Below are positions 27,937 to 38,850 of a stretch of DNA of 64,000 nt, piece after piece (the first letter of the stretch is position 1; every line of letters starts with the position of its first letter). Source of the DNA: Chitinophaga sp. E66. Lineage in GTDB: Bacteria > Bacteroidota > Bacteroidia > Chitinophagales > Chitinophagaceae. The stretch covers positions 248,001 to 312,000 of the forward strand of contig CP079103.1 of assembly GCA_019285755.1 (NCBI GenBank). Reading direction: 5' to 3'. The notes beneath the pieces were generated by a model. That model saw only the letters and a list, made by a program, of their open reading frames with translations, had not been told where the DNA came from and did not search any database. A program made the position numbers and the translations under genes.

Positions 27937-30594
27937 TTAGAACCCGAGGATATATTTCACGATGAGCGTCCGGCCGCGAAGGGGCATTTCGAGGATGGAT
28001 GATTGGTTGGCGGTGACAATCACTTGCCTGTATTTTTCCTGCCCGATCAGGTTGACGCCCTGCAGTTCAAATGTGCTTTTACCTTTCGGTAGTGCATATC
28101 TCGCCATGAAGTCCACAAAATGCTGGTGTATAACAGGTATACCCGATGGCTTGTAGGAATTAAATTGCCAGACCGGTGTTACAATCAGCCCTTTTGCAAG
28201 TTGCTGCTGCCATTCAGTTTTTACTTTAACCGTCTCCGTTGTGTTAGGTAGCGTGCGGCCTTTTAATGGCCGCAAGCGATGTATGTATTTTCCTGCCTCC
28301 CCGGATGCCGATAGCTTTGCGCCGAATGGCAGCCTTTTTTGAACTGCGATGCTGAAGCTATATTGCCGCGTCTGAGAAGGGGAAATCTCGCCATTGTACC
28401 ACATGTTCCCGGATTGCACGCTGGCCCTGCCGGCGGCAGACATCTGGAGTGACAGCGGGAAAATGTATTTGGAGTAATTGCCGCTTAGGGTGTATTTAGA
28501 CTGGCGGTTATCATAGTTCATGGCCGTAATCCGGGTAACGCCACTGTCGATCGTAAAGGCCTGAAGATAGTTTTGCCGCGTAAATTCCGAAGTCAATGCG
28601 AGCTGCCAGAAGAGCATTCGGATGGGCTTACGGTATGCAAACCGCCCGGTAACCGAATGAATACCGGTTTGTGGAACAGGCGCTGCATTGGCATTTAATT
28701 GCCGGTAGTTGACAAGGATAGAACCAGGATAAACATCGTTGATATGCCCGAATTGCGTTTGACCCGCATACCGGATTTGCAGGTCGCCATACTTGCCGGT
28801 TTGCTTGCGGAACTGAAAAGAAGGATTCAGCGCAAAATTCTCCTGTTTGCTTTGCAAGCCGTACACGATGAAGTGAACCGAAGGTCGGATCTCCGCTATC
28901 AATGACCCTTTCGGCATCATCCAGGTCATTGAAGTGTTGCCGTACAATCCCAGGTTTTCAAAGGTGAAGTTGTTAGTGAACCTGCTCCCTGCGGCGACAG
29001 ACCTTCCAGCGCTGTCTATGGATTGCAAGCCAGATCGCAAATGATTCCGTTCGTAGTTTCCTCCTGCCGCGAATGACAATACCAGGCTTCCGCTTTTGAT
29101 TTTGAAAGCGGCCGACTGATGCAGGAAAAATTGGTTGGTCGCCACTGACTGTGATAGCTGTTTGTATGGCAGGCTGTCGTTCAGCAGTTCTGCATGCAGA
29201 CCCGGAAGAATATGAAGGCTTTCCCTTACATCATCATATTGGATCACCGAATTGTACTGTAATACATGTCCTCTGCCCAACGCCTTAACGATATTCGTTT
29301 CGTTCCCGAGGCTCAGCTGTCTGACAGGCAACCGTTGTTGCATATAGCTCCCGTTTTGCCAGGCATCGCCCAGTTCGCTGGAGTGAGGGATCGCCAGTTT
29401 CGTGGATGATTTAACAAAAGCATTTTGATGGTTCTTTTCCAGCTGTGCCTGTATCTGTAATTCCCGGTGCCGGTCCGTGTTGAATTGCGCATCATGGTAC
29501 CGGATGGTGTCTCCTTGAGGCAGAAAGTATTGAACAGATTGAGAAACGTCGAACCGGCGCTTCAGTTCCAGGGCAGAAACGTTTAGTCGTAGGACCCGGT
29601 CTTTCGCGAGGCTGAATAGTGCATTGGCGCTCGCGGCATGGTCGGTATTGCGTAGGTAATATTTTTCATCGACGGCGGGGAGGTTATCACCCGTCATGGA
29701 TAAGTAATTGTGGGGTTGGGGAGGGGGCATGCTGCCATTGCCGGCGGAAACGCCAAGATCCGCCTGCTCACGCTGAAGGTTATGGCCGACATTGTTGGAT
29801 TTGAGATAGTTTATGCTTTTGATGCGCTGATGCAGCACCAGGTTACTGACTTCCGCCAGGTATACCTGGTTGCCCAGTCCCGCCTGCCCGGTATTGATGG
29901 TGGTGGCCCGGGCGCGGTCAGACAAGCGCAGGTTAAGCGATACGTTGTCTGCCGGAATATATCCGTTCAGCACTTTCACAGGTTGGTCTCGCTCGATCAC
30001 CTGGACCTGCTCTACGGCATCCACCGGAACATTGTTGGTAGCGATACTATAGCGGCCGTTGAGCAGGTTCTCTCCGTCGATATAGACATTAGAAATCTTT
30101 TTCCCGTTGTAACTGATGGTACCCTTATCGTCTACCTCGATTCCCGGCAGCCGGGCGATCAGGTCGGCGATCACCCGGTCGTTTTTGTCTTTGAATGCGT
30201 CTACGCGATACTTTAAGGTATCGCCTGATGTCTGGATGGTTTTAGATTTGACGGTTACTGCCGCCAGCGGCGTGGGCAGCGTTGTGAGGGTGACAAGGAA
30301 TGGAGAAGGGGCGTTTGTGATAGCACGGATGAAAGGCCGGTAGCCCAGGGCGGTCACCTTGAGGGAAAATTGGTCACCTGGTACGGGCAGTGTACATGTG
30401 AAAGCGCCGGTGACGTCTGTTTTAGTGAATTGAATGCCGGTACCCGAGGTGTTGACGATAGTTACCGAAGCAGCAACAACCGGTTTGCCTGTACTGTCTT
30501 TTACCCAGCCATTCACCGTAACTGACTGTTGCGCCAGCGCCTGCATGGCAATGGACAAGAAGGGGAAGATCAACAACAGGCATTTTGTCCGCAA
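27937..30594 (-). CDS. Outer-membrane beta-barrel (TonB receptor-like) protein with CarboxypepD_reg domain
   Basis: 885 residues, intact. The signal peptide ends near ALAQ. A carboxypeptidase-regulatory-like Ig fold follows at about 25-110 (VNGWVKDSTGKPVVAASVTI), then a plug-like region (LPGIEVDDKGTISYNGKKI, VYIDGENLL) and a long beta-barrel. This is the outer-membrane protein commonly encoded directly after a GLPGLI protein, as here (19-base gap). The ligand is unknown. It lacks the SusC-specific signatures and has no SusD partner. Confidence 0.85.
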   Translation of the reverse strand: MRTKCLLLIFPFLSIAMQALAQQSVTVNGWVKDSTGKPVVAASVTIVNTSGTGIQFTKTDVTGAFTCTLPVPGDQFSLKVTALGYRPFIRAITNAPSPFLVTLTTLPTPLAAVTVKSKTIQTSGDTLKYRVDAFKDKNDRVIADLIARLPGIEVDDKGTISYNGKKISNVYIDGENLLNGRYSIATNNVPVDAVEQVQVIERDQPVKVLNGYIPADNVSLNLRLSDRARATTINTGQAGLGNQVYLAEVSNLVLHQRIKSINYLKSNNVGHNLQREQADLGVSAGNGSMPPPQPHNYLSMTGDNLPAVDEKYYLRNTDHAASANALFSLAKDRVLRLNVSALELKRRFDVSQSVQYFLPQGDTIRYHDAQFNTDRHRELQIQAQLEKNHQNAFVKSSTKLAIPHSSELGDAWQNGSYMQQRLPVRQLSLGNETNIVKALGRGHVLQYNSVIQYDDVRESLHILPGLHAELLNDSLPYKQLSQSVATNQFFLHQSAAFKIKSGSLVLSFAAGGNYERNHLRSGLQSIDSAGRSVAAGSRFTNNFTFENLGLYGNTSMTWMMPKGSLIAEIRPSVHFIVYGLQSKQENFALNPSFQFRKQTGKYGDLQIRYAGQTQFGHINDVYPGSILVNYRQLNANAAPVPQTGIHSVTGRFAYRKPIRMLFWQLALTSEFTRQNYLQAFTIDSGVTRITAMNYDNRQSKYTLSGNYSKYIFPLSLQMSAAGRASVQSGNMWYNGEISPSQTRQYSFSIAVQKRLPFGAKLSASGEAGKYIHRLRPLKGRTLPNTTETVKVKTEWQQQLAKGLIVTPVWQFNSYKPSGIPVIHQHFVDFMARYALPKGKSTFELQGVNLIGQEKYRQVIVTANQSSILEMPLRGRTLIVKYILGF

Positions 30595-30613
30595 TCGTGG
30601 AACTTTTATCGGG

Positions 30614-31443
30614 TTAATTCAAGGGGTAATTGATTTTCGGCCCGCGATCGGGGGAATTGAAGCGTGCGCTGTTTATGGTGGCGTTATCAACCGCAACGTC
30701 GTCCGCGTTGCCGGCGTTGGCCAGGAGCCCTTCGCGGTAGGCGGTGACCATCCGCTGATAATCCTTTAATGTGGTGGCGGTGGCGTCTGCAGGCGGATTG
30801 AGTGTAAGGGTAGAAGGGAGGTCAGTTTCAGGAACTATGCGCGTGCAGGTAAAACGGATGCGCCCTGTTTCATCATACGCTTCGAGGATCAGTCCGGGAA
30901 GGCCGTGAAGCTTCCATGGACCGAAACTGGCGGGGATGTCTGTCGTGAACCAGGCTGTGTATTTCCTGCCTTTCACGATGCCGGTGGCTTTCTGGCAGGT
31001 TTGTCCCAGCATTTGTTTTGTGTCGCTGGTGATCTGCCAATCGGTTTTTTCCAGTGGTTCTTTGATAAGGTAATTAGCCCGGTTGAAAGTCAGGTTTGTC
31101 CATACCGACTGCCCATTGACATAGATGGTCTCGGATGTAACCAGTTTCAGTACGCCCATATTCACGGAGGAGCTGTTGGTGCGTTCGGCTTCCTCGAATG
31201 CCGCACGGTGCAGGGAGTCCTGCTGCAACCTGGTGGCGCTGACATAGACGCTTTGCTGCGGCCCATAGGCCAGCTGAAAATCTTCTTCCCATTTCCGCGA
31301 CGCCCGCGTGGTGTCGCGGACGTGAGAAAATGATAGTATGCTATGCCGGCGCGCCCTTCAGTAGTGGAGTCGTCTTCTTGGCGGAAGGAGTAAAGGGCGC
31401 AAAGGAGCAGCGCAGGAATCAGTGATTTTATCAGGTTACGCAT
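30614..31443 (-). CDS. GLPGLI family protein
   Basis: About 276 residues. It starts MRNLIKSLIPALLLCALYSF (signal peptide) and contains the name-giving motif PWKLHGLPGLILEAYDETG near residue 180. One T restored near 31328 joins YYHFSHVRDTTRASRKWEED to the long downstream frame. GLPGLI proteins are exported Bacteroidota proteins of unknown function found with outer-membrane receptors. It is the first gene of the two-gene operon. Confidence 0.85.
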
Positions 31444-31734
31444 GCCCAAATCTCGCCCAGGTAAGCCCTCTGCACAACGGCAAACCAATATCCGACGGAA
31501 AGAAATCCATATTCGGTGCTTTCTGGTCCATATTTGAACGAGTCTTTCTACTAAAAGAATTGCGGCTGCCGGCAGTTCGTGGCAAGATCCCTCGGAGATA
31601 GGTGATCAGCGGCAGATTTGTTACAAAAGCCGGCGAATATAAATTCGCTGGCCGCAAATCTAAAGTCCGTCAGAAAAAAGGTGGCAGAAGTTCGAATTTG
31701 CGGCCATCATTATCACACTCAAAAACCGAATTAC

Positions 31735-32056
31735 ATGAAAAAGTTATTTTTGCATTCACTTGCCTGGCGATTGGGACCGGAGCCTTCGCCGCAGACGCAA
31801 AAACACGCTACCCGCGGAGAAAAAGGGAGTAGCGAAAATTGCTACAGCGAATAAATCGGAAATCAAAGCCGCAACTCAGAAACAGCAGGAAAGCAAGTTC
31901 CGTATCCAGAAATCGTTTTCGATGTGGGATGCCTGCGGTCAGCAGATTACAGTATGGGTTTCCGCGCCTAATGGTACCCAATGGGATGTTATGTACCAGG
32001 TGGCTATCGATCACGTTATCGATTGCCTGAATTCCTCCGGCTGCTATCAAAAGTAG
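31735..32056 (+). CDS. Small secreted protein, paralogue 2
   Basis: About 107 residues. With one A restored after the ATG and one near 31800, it reads as a signal peptide (MKKVIFAFTCLAIGTGAFAA) and a mature domain homologous to 27552-27866: SKFRIQKSFSMWDACGQQIT, VWVSAPNGTQWDVMYQVAID, NSSGCYQK. Both cysteines are conserved between the copies. The pair flanks the GLPGLI/receptor operon. The 290 bases upstream show no gene. Confidence 0.72.
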
Positions 32057-32240
32057 TTTATCGGAATTGAGGGGATCAATTTGGATTGGCCCGCATTGCA
32101 GCTATTATAAATTGGGGCGGTCTCAGAGGAGTGCCATAAGTAACTTCTTTTGAGGCCGCTTTCTGGATTTGTACGGGAGCACTCCGCCTTTAAGCAATGG
32201 ATCGTATTTTTATGTTTATTAGCTGAGCAAATTTTTGTAG

Positions 32241-34152
32241 ATGAATGTAAGACAGGCACTCGCAGTCTTCGGGATAATCACTATGTTGCTGACCGCTTCC
32301 TGCGGAGAGCCATCCGTATCGCGGAAAGCTCCCCGGCGCCAGGCCGCCCCGTCACAGGACAAGGATTACCTTTCTCTGGTTATTTCGTTGGATACCCTCC
32401 CCTCAAATGACGTCTGGGAAGCGATATACCGTGAAGACAGCCTCCTGTCCCACCGCCCGGACAGCGCTTCCCTACCGTACTTCCACTATTTTCGCGCGCG
32501 GATGCTCTATAAAAACGGGTATATCGACAGCGCCATGGCCCAGTTCAATAAGATGAAAGGCACACAGGCTGGTGATGAAACGGAAGTGTTGAAGGCATAT
32601 TCGTTGCAGGACTACGGCCTTCGCAGCGGGGTAACGGCGCATTCGGCACTGATGGAACGGATATTGGAAGAGATGAAATCCGCTGAGCGCCACCACAGTA
32701 AGCTGACTTTTAAGTACTACGACCTCATGGCCAAGGCTTACTTCCAGAACGATAATCCCACCGAATCACTGGAATACGCCGAACGGCATTTCCGGGATCA
32801 TCCCTACCGTACGCACCCGGTCGTGATGCAACGGCACTATGATATTTCTTTCCTGCTGGCTTCCATGATGAATGATTTCGATAAAATGATGCTGTACAAC
32901 ACCCAACAGCGGAAACTAGCCAATCTGATCGGCGATAGCCTTGCAATTGCCCGTTCGTACGACAGCGAAGCGCAGATATTCGTCCGCCGGGGAAATTCGC
33001 CAAAGCAGTAGAGGCCAGCAGGGTATTCGTCGATTACCTGGAGCGCACCAACAGCAGCTCCGATATTCCTTATAATAACCTGGCCACCAGCTTCAACCAT
33101 AATAATCAACCCGATTCTGCGATCCGCTATTTTAATAAGGCCATTGCTTTTGTTCAGAAAAGCGGCAAGGGCAAAGGCCGCCCCAGTTACTATAAAGGTC
33201 TCGCACAGTCGTACCGGATGAAAGGCGAGCACGCCCGTGCCCTGGAAGCCATGGACTCCGCGTACAGCGTGGAGATCCGCGATATCCGGGAAATAGAAGC
33301 CGTGAAGATCGCTGATATACAGGAGAAGTATGAAGCGGTGAAAAAGGACCAGAATATTACGGAACTGAGCAAGCGCAACATGCTGAACGAAAAGGTCATC
33401 CGGCAGCAGCGTTGGATGCTGGGGCTGGCGTTATTGATTTTTGCCGGTGGGCTGGGCTTCTTTTATTTCCTGCATCGCCAGTATCGCCTGACAGAGCGCA
33501 ACAAGCTACTCCAGTCCGAAAACAGCCGGCTCAATATCGAACAGAAGCTATTGCAGGCACAACTCAATCCGCATTTCATCTTCAATTCCATCGCAAACCT
33601 CCAAAGCCTGGTGGCTACCGGCGACACCCGGCAATCGGTCCGTTATCTGTCCGTTTTTTCCGGGTTGTTACGGAACGTATTGGAACAGAGCCGCAGGGAT
33701 TTCATCCCCTGGAAGAAGAAGTGTCTTCACTGGAGAATTACCTGCAGTTGCAACAGATGCGTTACGCGGGACTTTTCGATTACCGGTTGTCGGTAGCCGA
33801 TGACATCCACCCGGAGGAGCTGCTTATTCCGCCCATGCTGGTCCAGCCCTTTGTGGAGAATGCCATCGAACATGGGTTCCGGAATATCGGCTATAAGGGG
33901 TTGTTGACCATTCAGTTTGAAATCAGGGACAACCAGCTGCATATTACCGTAGCCGATAACGGACAAGGCATCACAGATAAGGAACCCGGTGTGCAAAAGA
34001 AGCAATCGCTCGCACAAACCATCCTGAAAGAAAGAATGCAGGTGCTGTTTACGTCCGATTGCCGGCGGGCGCGTTTCGATATTGAGAATAAAGCGGAACA
34101 CGGCGGACGAGGCGTTACAGTATATATCATCATCCCGGTCATTAAAGATTAA
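32241..34152 (+). CDS. LytS-type sensor histidine kinase with extracytoplasmic TPR domain
   Basis: About 637 residues. A lipoprotein-like signal (ITMLLTASC) is followed by TPR-like helices at about 50-370, one membrane span near 395-415 (WMLGLALLIFAGGLGFFYFL), a His_kinase domain with LNPHFIFNSIANLQ (phospho-acceptor His near 444) and an HATPase_c domain (VENAIEHGF, VADNGQGI). Breaks near 32990 and 33712 are single-base. It phosphorylates the response regulator encoded immediately downstream. The signal sensed is unknown. Confidence 0.88.
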
Positions 34153-34964
34153 ATGGAAACCATGCGCATGAAGATCTACATATTGGAAGATGAAGTCCGC
34201 ATCCTGCAGCATCTGTTGCAGGTAGTGCAGGAGATACCCTACGTACAGGTGGTTGGGCACGCTGCTGATATCGCAACAGCGGCAACGGAGATTCCCGCGC
34301 TACGGCCAGACATCATACTGGCGGATATCCGGCTGAAAGACGGCGACAGCTTCCGGCTCTTCCATGAAATAGGGAACGACGGCTTCCAGGTTATCTTTCT
34401 TACCGCGTATGATCAATATGCCATCCAGGCCCTGAACATGGGGGCGTTCGGGTATTTGCTCAAACCAATAGATGAGCAGGCCCTCGCCGAAATGCTGGAC
34501 AGATGTTATCATCACCGCCAGCAAGAACAGTTCGATCGCCAACAGCTGGAGATCGCGCGGCAGCATTATGCCGCCCAGGGCGTTGGGGCGTGAAACGACT
34601 TGCTTTAAAACGGGTGGAATATATGGAGATCGTGTCGGTGGAAGATATCATGTACTGCCGCAGCGATAAAGGGTACACGACGTTTTACCTGAAGGATAAA
34701 AAGGAAATCCTCGTTTCGAAGGGGCTGATAGAGTATGAGCATATCCTGGGCCCGGCGGGTTTCATCCGGTGCCACCAGTCTTACCTCGTGAATTTCCAGT
34801 ACGTGAAGAAATATTACCGCGAAGGATATTTGCAGATGCAAAACAATGAGCAGATACCGGTGAGTAGCCGTAAACGGGAAGAGGTGCTAAAATACCGGAG
34901 AATATTTCCTAAGACAGTATTTCAAGTATTTCTCCGTATCCGATGTTATGCAGGCTTTCGTTGA
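34153..34964 (+). CDS. LytTR-family response regulator
   Basis: About 250 residues. It has a receiver domain (IYILEDEVRIL; phospho-acceptor Asp in IILADIRLKDGDS near 56; Lys in LLKPID) and a LytTR DNA-binding domain (EIVSVEDIMYCRSDKGYTTF, FIRCHQSYLVNF). One G is restored near 34588. As sequenced the frame runs to 34964 and overlaps the convergent gene by 55 bases; a missing A near 34905 would instead stop it at about 34912, which I think likelier. It follows the kinase stop directly. Confidence 0.88.
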
Positions 34965-35238
34965 TAAACCATTTTTGCCCCGGCCGCATATACCTGGAAA
35001 TATTACCTGCCACCATAAACCGCACGGTAACAATAGCTGACTCTCCGGGCTCTATATGTTCTTTCCCCTCAAATAATATATCTCCGATATAACTGTTGGC
35101 GGCAGATCCGGTTTCGGGCATGTCAAAGAAATGATTCGGGCGGTAGCCGGAAATGAAGCCATGCTTACGGCCGCCTTCAGCTGTGCTTTTCATTGTGATG
35201 TGGGCTTTGACCACGATCAAATCTCCATGGGTTGTCAT
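34909..35238 (-). CDS. EF-Tu C-terminal-domain-like small protein
   Basis: 109 residues, all beta-strand: LIVVKAHITMKSTAEGGRKH, ISGYRPNHFF, YIGDILFEGKEHIEPGES, AIVTVRFMVAGNISRYMRPG, INESLHNIGYGEIL. This matches the third beta-barrel domain of elongation factor Tu without any GTPase domain. Stand-alone versions are found in Bacteroidota; their role is unknown. Convergent with the response regulator. Confidence 0.75.
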   Translation of the reverse strand: MTTHGDLIVVKAHITMKSTAEGGRKHGFISGYRPNHFFDMPETGSAANSYIGDILFEGKEHIEPGESAIVTVRFMVAGNISRYMRPGQKWFINESLHNIGYGEILEILS

Positions 35239-35268
35239 AACGTGAAAGTTGCATAGGTGGAAAATTAA

Positions 35269-35297
35269 TAAGACCCGCCGTAAGCGGGTCTTATTAC
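35269..35297. terminator. Bidirectional-looking hairpin terminator
   Basis: AATAAGACCCGC, loop CGTAA, GCGGGTCTTATT: a perfect 12-bp stem whose A/T ends can act on either strand. It follows the gene ending at 35311 (minus strand). Confidence 0.8.
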
Positions 35298-35310
35298 AAT
35301 ATCGTAGCAG

Positions 35311-35666
35311 TTACTTTTTGATGAAGTTCCCCGGCAGCCGGATTCCCTGTTCTTCGTTCAATACTTTTTCCATCGCGTTCTGAAGCGGTTTCGGAACCGA
35401 GCTCTTGATCTCCGGCGTGAGCGGTTGCAGGAGCTCATGGAAATCATCGTCCTCATCGTAGTAACCGAAATACAGGGCATAGCTGTCGCTTCCGTAGACG
35501 CGCAGTGAGATCTCATTGTCTTCGTCGGTGTGGGTGGTGATGACAGACCATTGTTCGCTGTCGTTATAATCGTACCGGATGTCGAATGTTTTTTACCCAG
35601 CACTTCCGCGATGAGGTTGTCTACCATCTCACCGGTCTGATTCTTCACCATTTCTTCGTAGTTCAT
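35311..35666 (-). CDS. Small acidic hypothetical protein
   Basis: About 118 residues once one A is restored near 35590 (GKKTFDIRYDYNDSEQWSV). It contains a very acidic segment (GYYDEDDDFHELL) and ends GIRLPGNFIKK. It has no signal peptide. No family recognised. Confidence 0.65.
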
Positions 35667-35723
35667 AGATGTTGCGTTCTTTATAGGTCCGAAGTTAATG
35701 TAATTTCTGTTTGTATCCTTGGG

Positions 35724-36941
35724 CTATTCCGGCACTTCGAATGCGCCGATGGCCCGGGAAGACCGATAGCGGTTGCGGCGGTGATCCCGGTCTGCGCTGC
35801 GCGCCGGGAACCCTGCGCCGGCAGCCGGGCTATGCGGCGGGATGGAAAAATCTTCCCCTTCCGCCTGGGTGAAAAGCGGCGCCTGACCATACAGGCCACG
35901 GGTTTCAGCGGCCGGCAAATGCGGGCCTTTCCATCCGGCATCGCCGGCATGGTACCAAAGGTTGTGGGAGAAAACAAAGCTTTCTGGAGATGTACCCGGC
36001 CCAATATTGCAGGCGGTGCGCAACTGCCCGTCTACATACACGATATTATTCCGGAAAGTATTCCGGCCGCACTGGCGAAGCGCGTCGTGTCTTTGTTTTC
36101 CTGTAGGATGCGGATCGCCCAGCGGACGGGTTTATAAATGGTGTTGTTGATCACCTCCGAATCGGTACAACCCACAAATGCCACTGGCGCATCGGAGCCG
36201 GTAAAGATATTAGAGCAGACCGTGAGGCGCGTGGCTTCCAGGTAGCGTCTGCAGGCCGGAAGAAAGCGGCGCCTGTACTTCCGCCCATGTTGATGGCGCG
36301 GCTACCGGCGTTTTTAAATACGCAGGCCTCCACCCGGATATCGCTGCTGCCACCCTTCATTTGCACGCCATTGGCGCCAAGGTCAGTGAACCGGCACTGG
36401 AAGATAAACCCGTTATGGCACCCTACCATATCAATGCCGCTACCACCAGCCGCCCCCTTCGCGAAGGTGCAATGCGTCACCGTGAAATCATCCACACCTG
36501 AGAGCTTCAAGAGATCGTTATTGCCGGTTGCCGCCATATCCCGGAAGGTGCATTCCCGCAGAACGATATGATGCGCCGGCGCAGCACTGTTGCCGCCATC
36601 ATCGAAGTTGAGGCCGTTGCCCGTTTGCCCGGAGAAAACCATTCCTTCAATATGCAGATAAGCGTTGCCGCTGCCGTTCCAGGCCGCTTCGCCTCCCTGG
36701 AAGATCGTATTGCCAGGGCTTTGTGACAGGATATACACCCACCGGCCCGGCGAGCCCTTCAGTTCATCCAGGTCCTGCCCGCCAGGATAAGTACCCGGAT
36801 AAATCATAATGGTGTCGCCCGGCGTTGCGGACTTCGCGGCTTCGGTCAGCTGCGCGTAACGCTGCCCGGCGCCCACAGGCAGGATGTTCGCCCAGGCGGT
36901 TGTAAAGGGGATGCGATCAGCAGGAGAAATATCAGTCGCAT
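35724..36941 (-). CDS. Secreted right-handed beta-helix protein (polysaccharide lyase-like)
   Basis: About 405 residues. The signal peptide MRLIFLLLIASPFTTAWA is joined by one T restored near 36900. It then has a pectate-lyase-type start (LTEAAKSATPGDTIMIYPGTY) and repeated beta-helix rungs (HIVLRECTFRDMA, FTVTHCTF, GFIFQCRFTDLGANGVQM). Further breaks lie near 36240 and 36050; the last part ends SSRAIGAFEVPE. Such proteins bind or cleave polysaccharides; I see no basis to name a substrate. Confidence 0.75.
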
Positions 36942-37188
36942 ATAATCAGGGTTTAATTAAATATAAAACAAAATAATCCCGTTTCAAACCGCATCAGCCC
37001 CAGGTTATTTTGTCACATTAAGAATATGGAAATGTATCTTTTAAGCCTTTTTAAGGAAAAATTAATCATGATTTACTGCAAAAGGTTTGCAGTTTGACCG
37101 CAATCCCTTTAATTTTACACCCATCCATCAAAAACCGGAAACGGCGATGTGATACAACTTGCAAACTGGCACGACAATATATAGTCAA

Positions 37189-37597
37189 ATGACACGCTTG
37201 TTGATCGGATTTATGCTATCAGTGTATGTCCTCCTCTTAGGGGATATTCGCATTGCTACGACCAGTCAGCCAGCTTCACCCCGGACGTTATTTCCAGAAC
37301 CTTACCGCCGACGAAATTCCCACAGACACACACTGCGAAGAAGACCAGTTCACTAATCCCGGTCCGCCGGACGCTCGGGAAGCCACCGAGAAAACCAAGG
37401 CAGTAGAGATACAGGAAGACGAGGACTCTCCGACATCCCGTAAACAGCAGCTTTTCTGCAAACTCCTCATCTCCGCGGTTTTCATCGACGCCAACCGGCT
37501 CTCCGCTGTTTACCCCCAGCCTCCGTTACCTTTTTGCCCTCATTTTTCTTACGGCTCGCCCGAGAAGTTTATCGTGCAGCGTGTCATAAGGATTTGA
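37189..37597 (+). CDS. Small secreted protein ahead of the RND efflux operon
   Basis: About 136 residues. The signal segment MTRLLIGFMLSVYVLLLGGY is followed by a charged middle and a C-terminus ending SPEKFIVQRVIRI. Two single-base gaps (near 37240 and 37280) must be closed to join the frames. It resembles short hypothetical proteins often found before efflux operons in Chitinophaga-type genomes; that resemblance is from memory. Function unknown. The upstream 247 bases (36942-37188) are AT-rich with no other gene. Confidence 0.5.
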
Positions 37598-37739
37598 TCC
37601 CCGCTTAACCGGCTTTTTCAGACCGGTGCATCAACCGTTTATTTACTTCCGTGATTCCTCGCCGCCATGCGGACGGGCCTTTGCGTGCCCGATCGGAAGC
37701 TTTATTCCATAAAAACCGTATTCAGAATTCACAATTTAT

Positions 37740-38822
37740 ATGAAGCAGATCCTCATATTGTCGGGCTTGTGCGCCCTCCTGTGCCATACCGGCTGCCACC
37801 CGAAAGAAGAACATCACGAAGAAAGTTCAAAACTGCTCGTGACCAGTCCGCTGACGACAGACACCACCATCATGCGTGAGTTTGTGTGCCAGATCAAATC
37901 CATCCGGAACATCGAACTGAGAGCCCAGGAGAAAGGGTATCTCCAGGAAGTGCTGGTAGACGAAGGCCAGCATGTAAGAGCCGGACAGCTGCTGTTCCGC
38001 ATCATGCCGCGGCTGTATGAAGCGGAGTTGCTGAAAGCGGAAGCCGAAGCACAGGCAGCGGAAAATAGAAGTGCAGAACACCAAGACCCTGGCCGATAAG
38101 AACGTAGTATCACAGAACGAACTGGCCATGGCCAATGCCAAGCTCAAGAAAGCCAATGCCGAACTGGCCCTGGCCAAGGTTCACCTGGCCTTTACGGAGA
38201 TCCGCGCGCCGTTCGACGGGATTATCAATCACCTCGATATGAAGCTGGGAAGCCTCGTGGAAGAAGGAGATCTGCTGACCAGCCTGTCGGATAACAGCAA
38301 AATGTGGGTGTATTACAACGTATCGGAAGCGGAATATCTCAATTACGCTACCAGCGCCAAATCAAAAGAGAAATCCAACGTCCAGCTGCGTATGGCCAAT
38401 AAGGAAATATTCCCCATACCGGCGTGGTAGAAACCATTGAAGCGGAATTTAATAACGAAACGGGAAATATCGCCTTCAGGGCAACTTTCCCGAATAATAA
38501 CGGCCTCCTCCGCCACGGGGAGACCGGCACCATCCTCGTGCGCGAAGAATTGAAGAACGCCGTGATCATCCCGCAGAAAGCTACGCTCGAGATCATGGAC
38601 CGCAAATATGTCTATGTAGTCGACGATAAGAATACCGTTCAGCTGAAACCCGTAACCATCGGCGCCGAAATGCCCGATCTGTTTGTGGTGAGCGATGGGC
38701 TGAAGGGGAATGAAAAGATCCTGCTGGAAGGGCTGCGTAAGGTGAAGAATAACGACAAGATCGCCTACGACTTTGAAGCTCCCGGCAAAGTGATCTCCGA
38801 GCTGGTACTGCCGTCTGAATAA
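37740..38822 (+). CDS. RND efflux periplasmic adaptor (membrane fusion protein)
   Basis: About 361 residues. A lipoprotein signal (MKQILILSGLCALLCHTGC) leads to a biotinyl-lipoyl-like half (IELRAQEKGYLQEVLVDEGQ), a helical hairpin (NELAMANAKLKKANAELALA), the second half (FTEIRAPFDGIINHLDMKLG) and beta-barrel/MP domains. Breaks near 38065 and 38420 are single-base. It links the inner-membrane pump and the outer-membrane channel encoded next. First gene of the adaptor-pump-channel operon. Confidence 0.9.
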
Positions 38823-38850
38823 TACATAGACCTTTAAAACAGACTTACGA

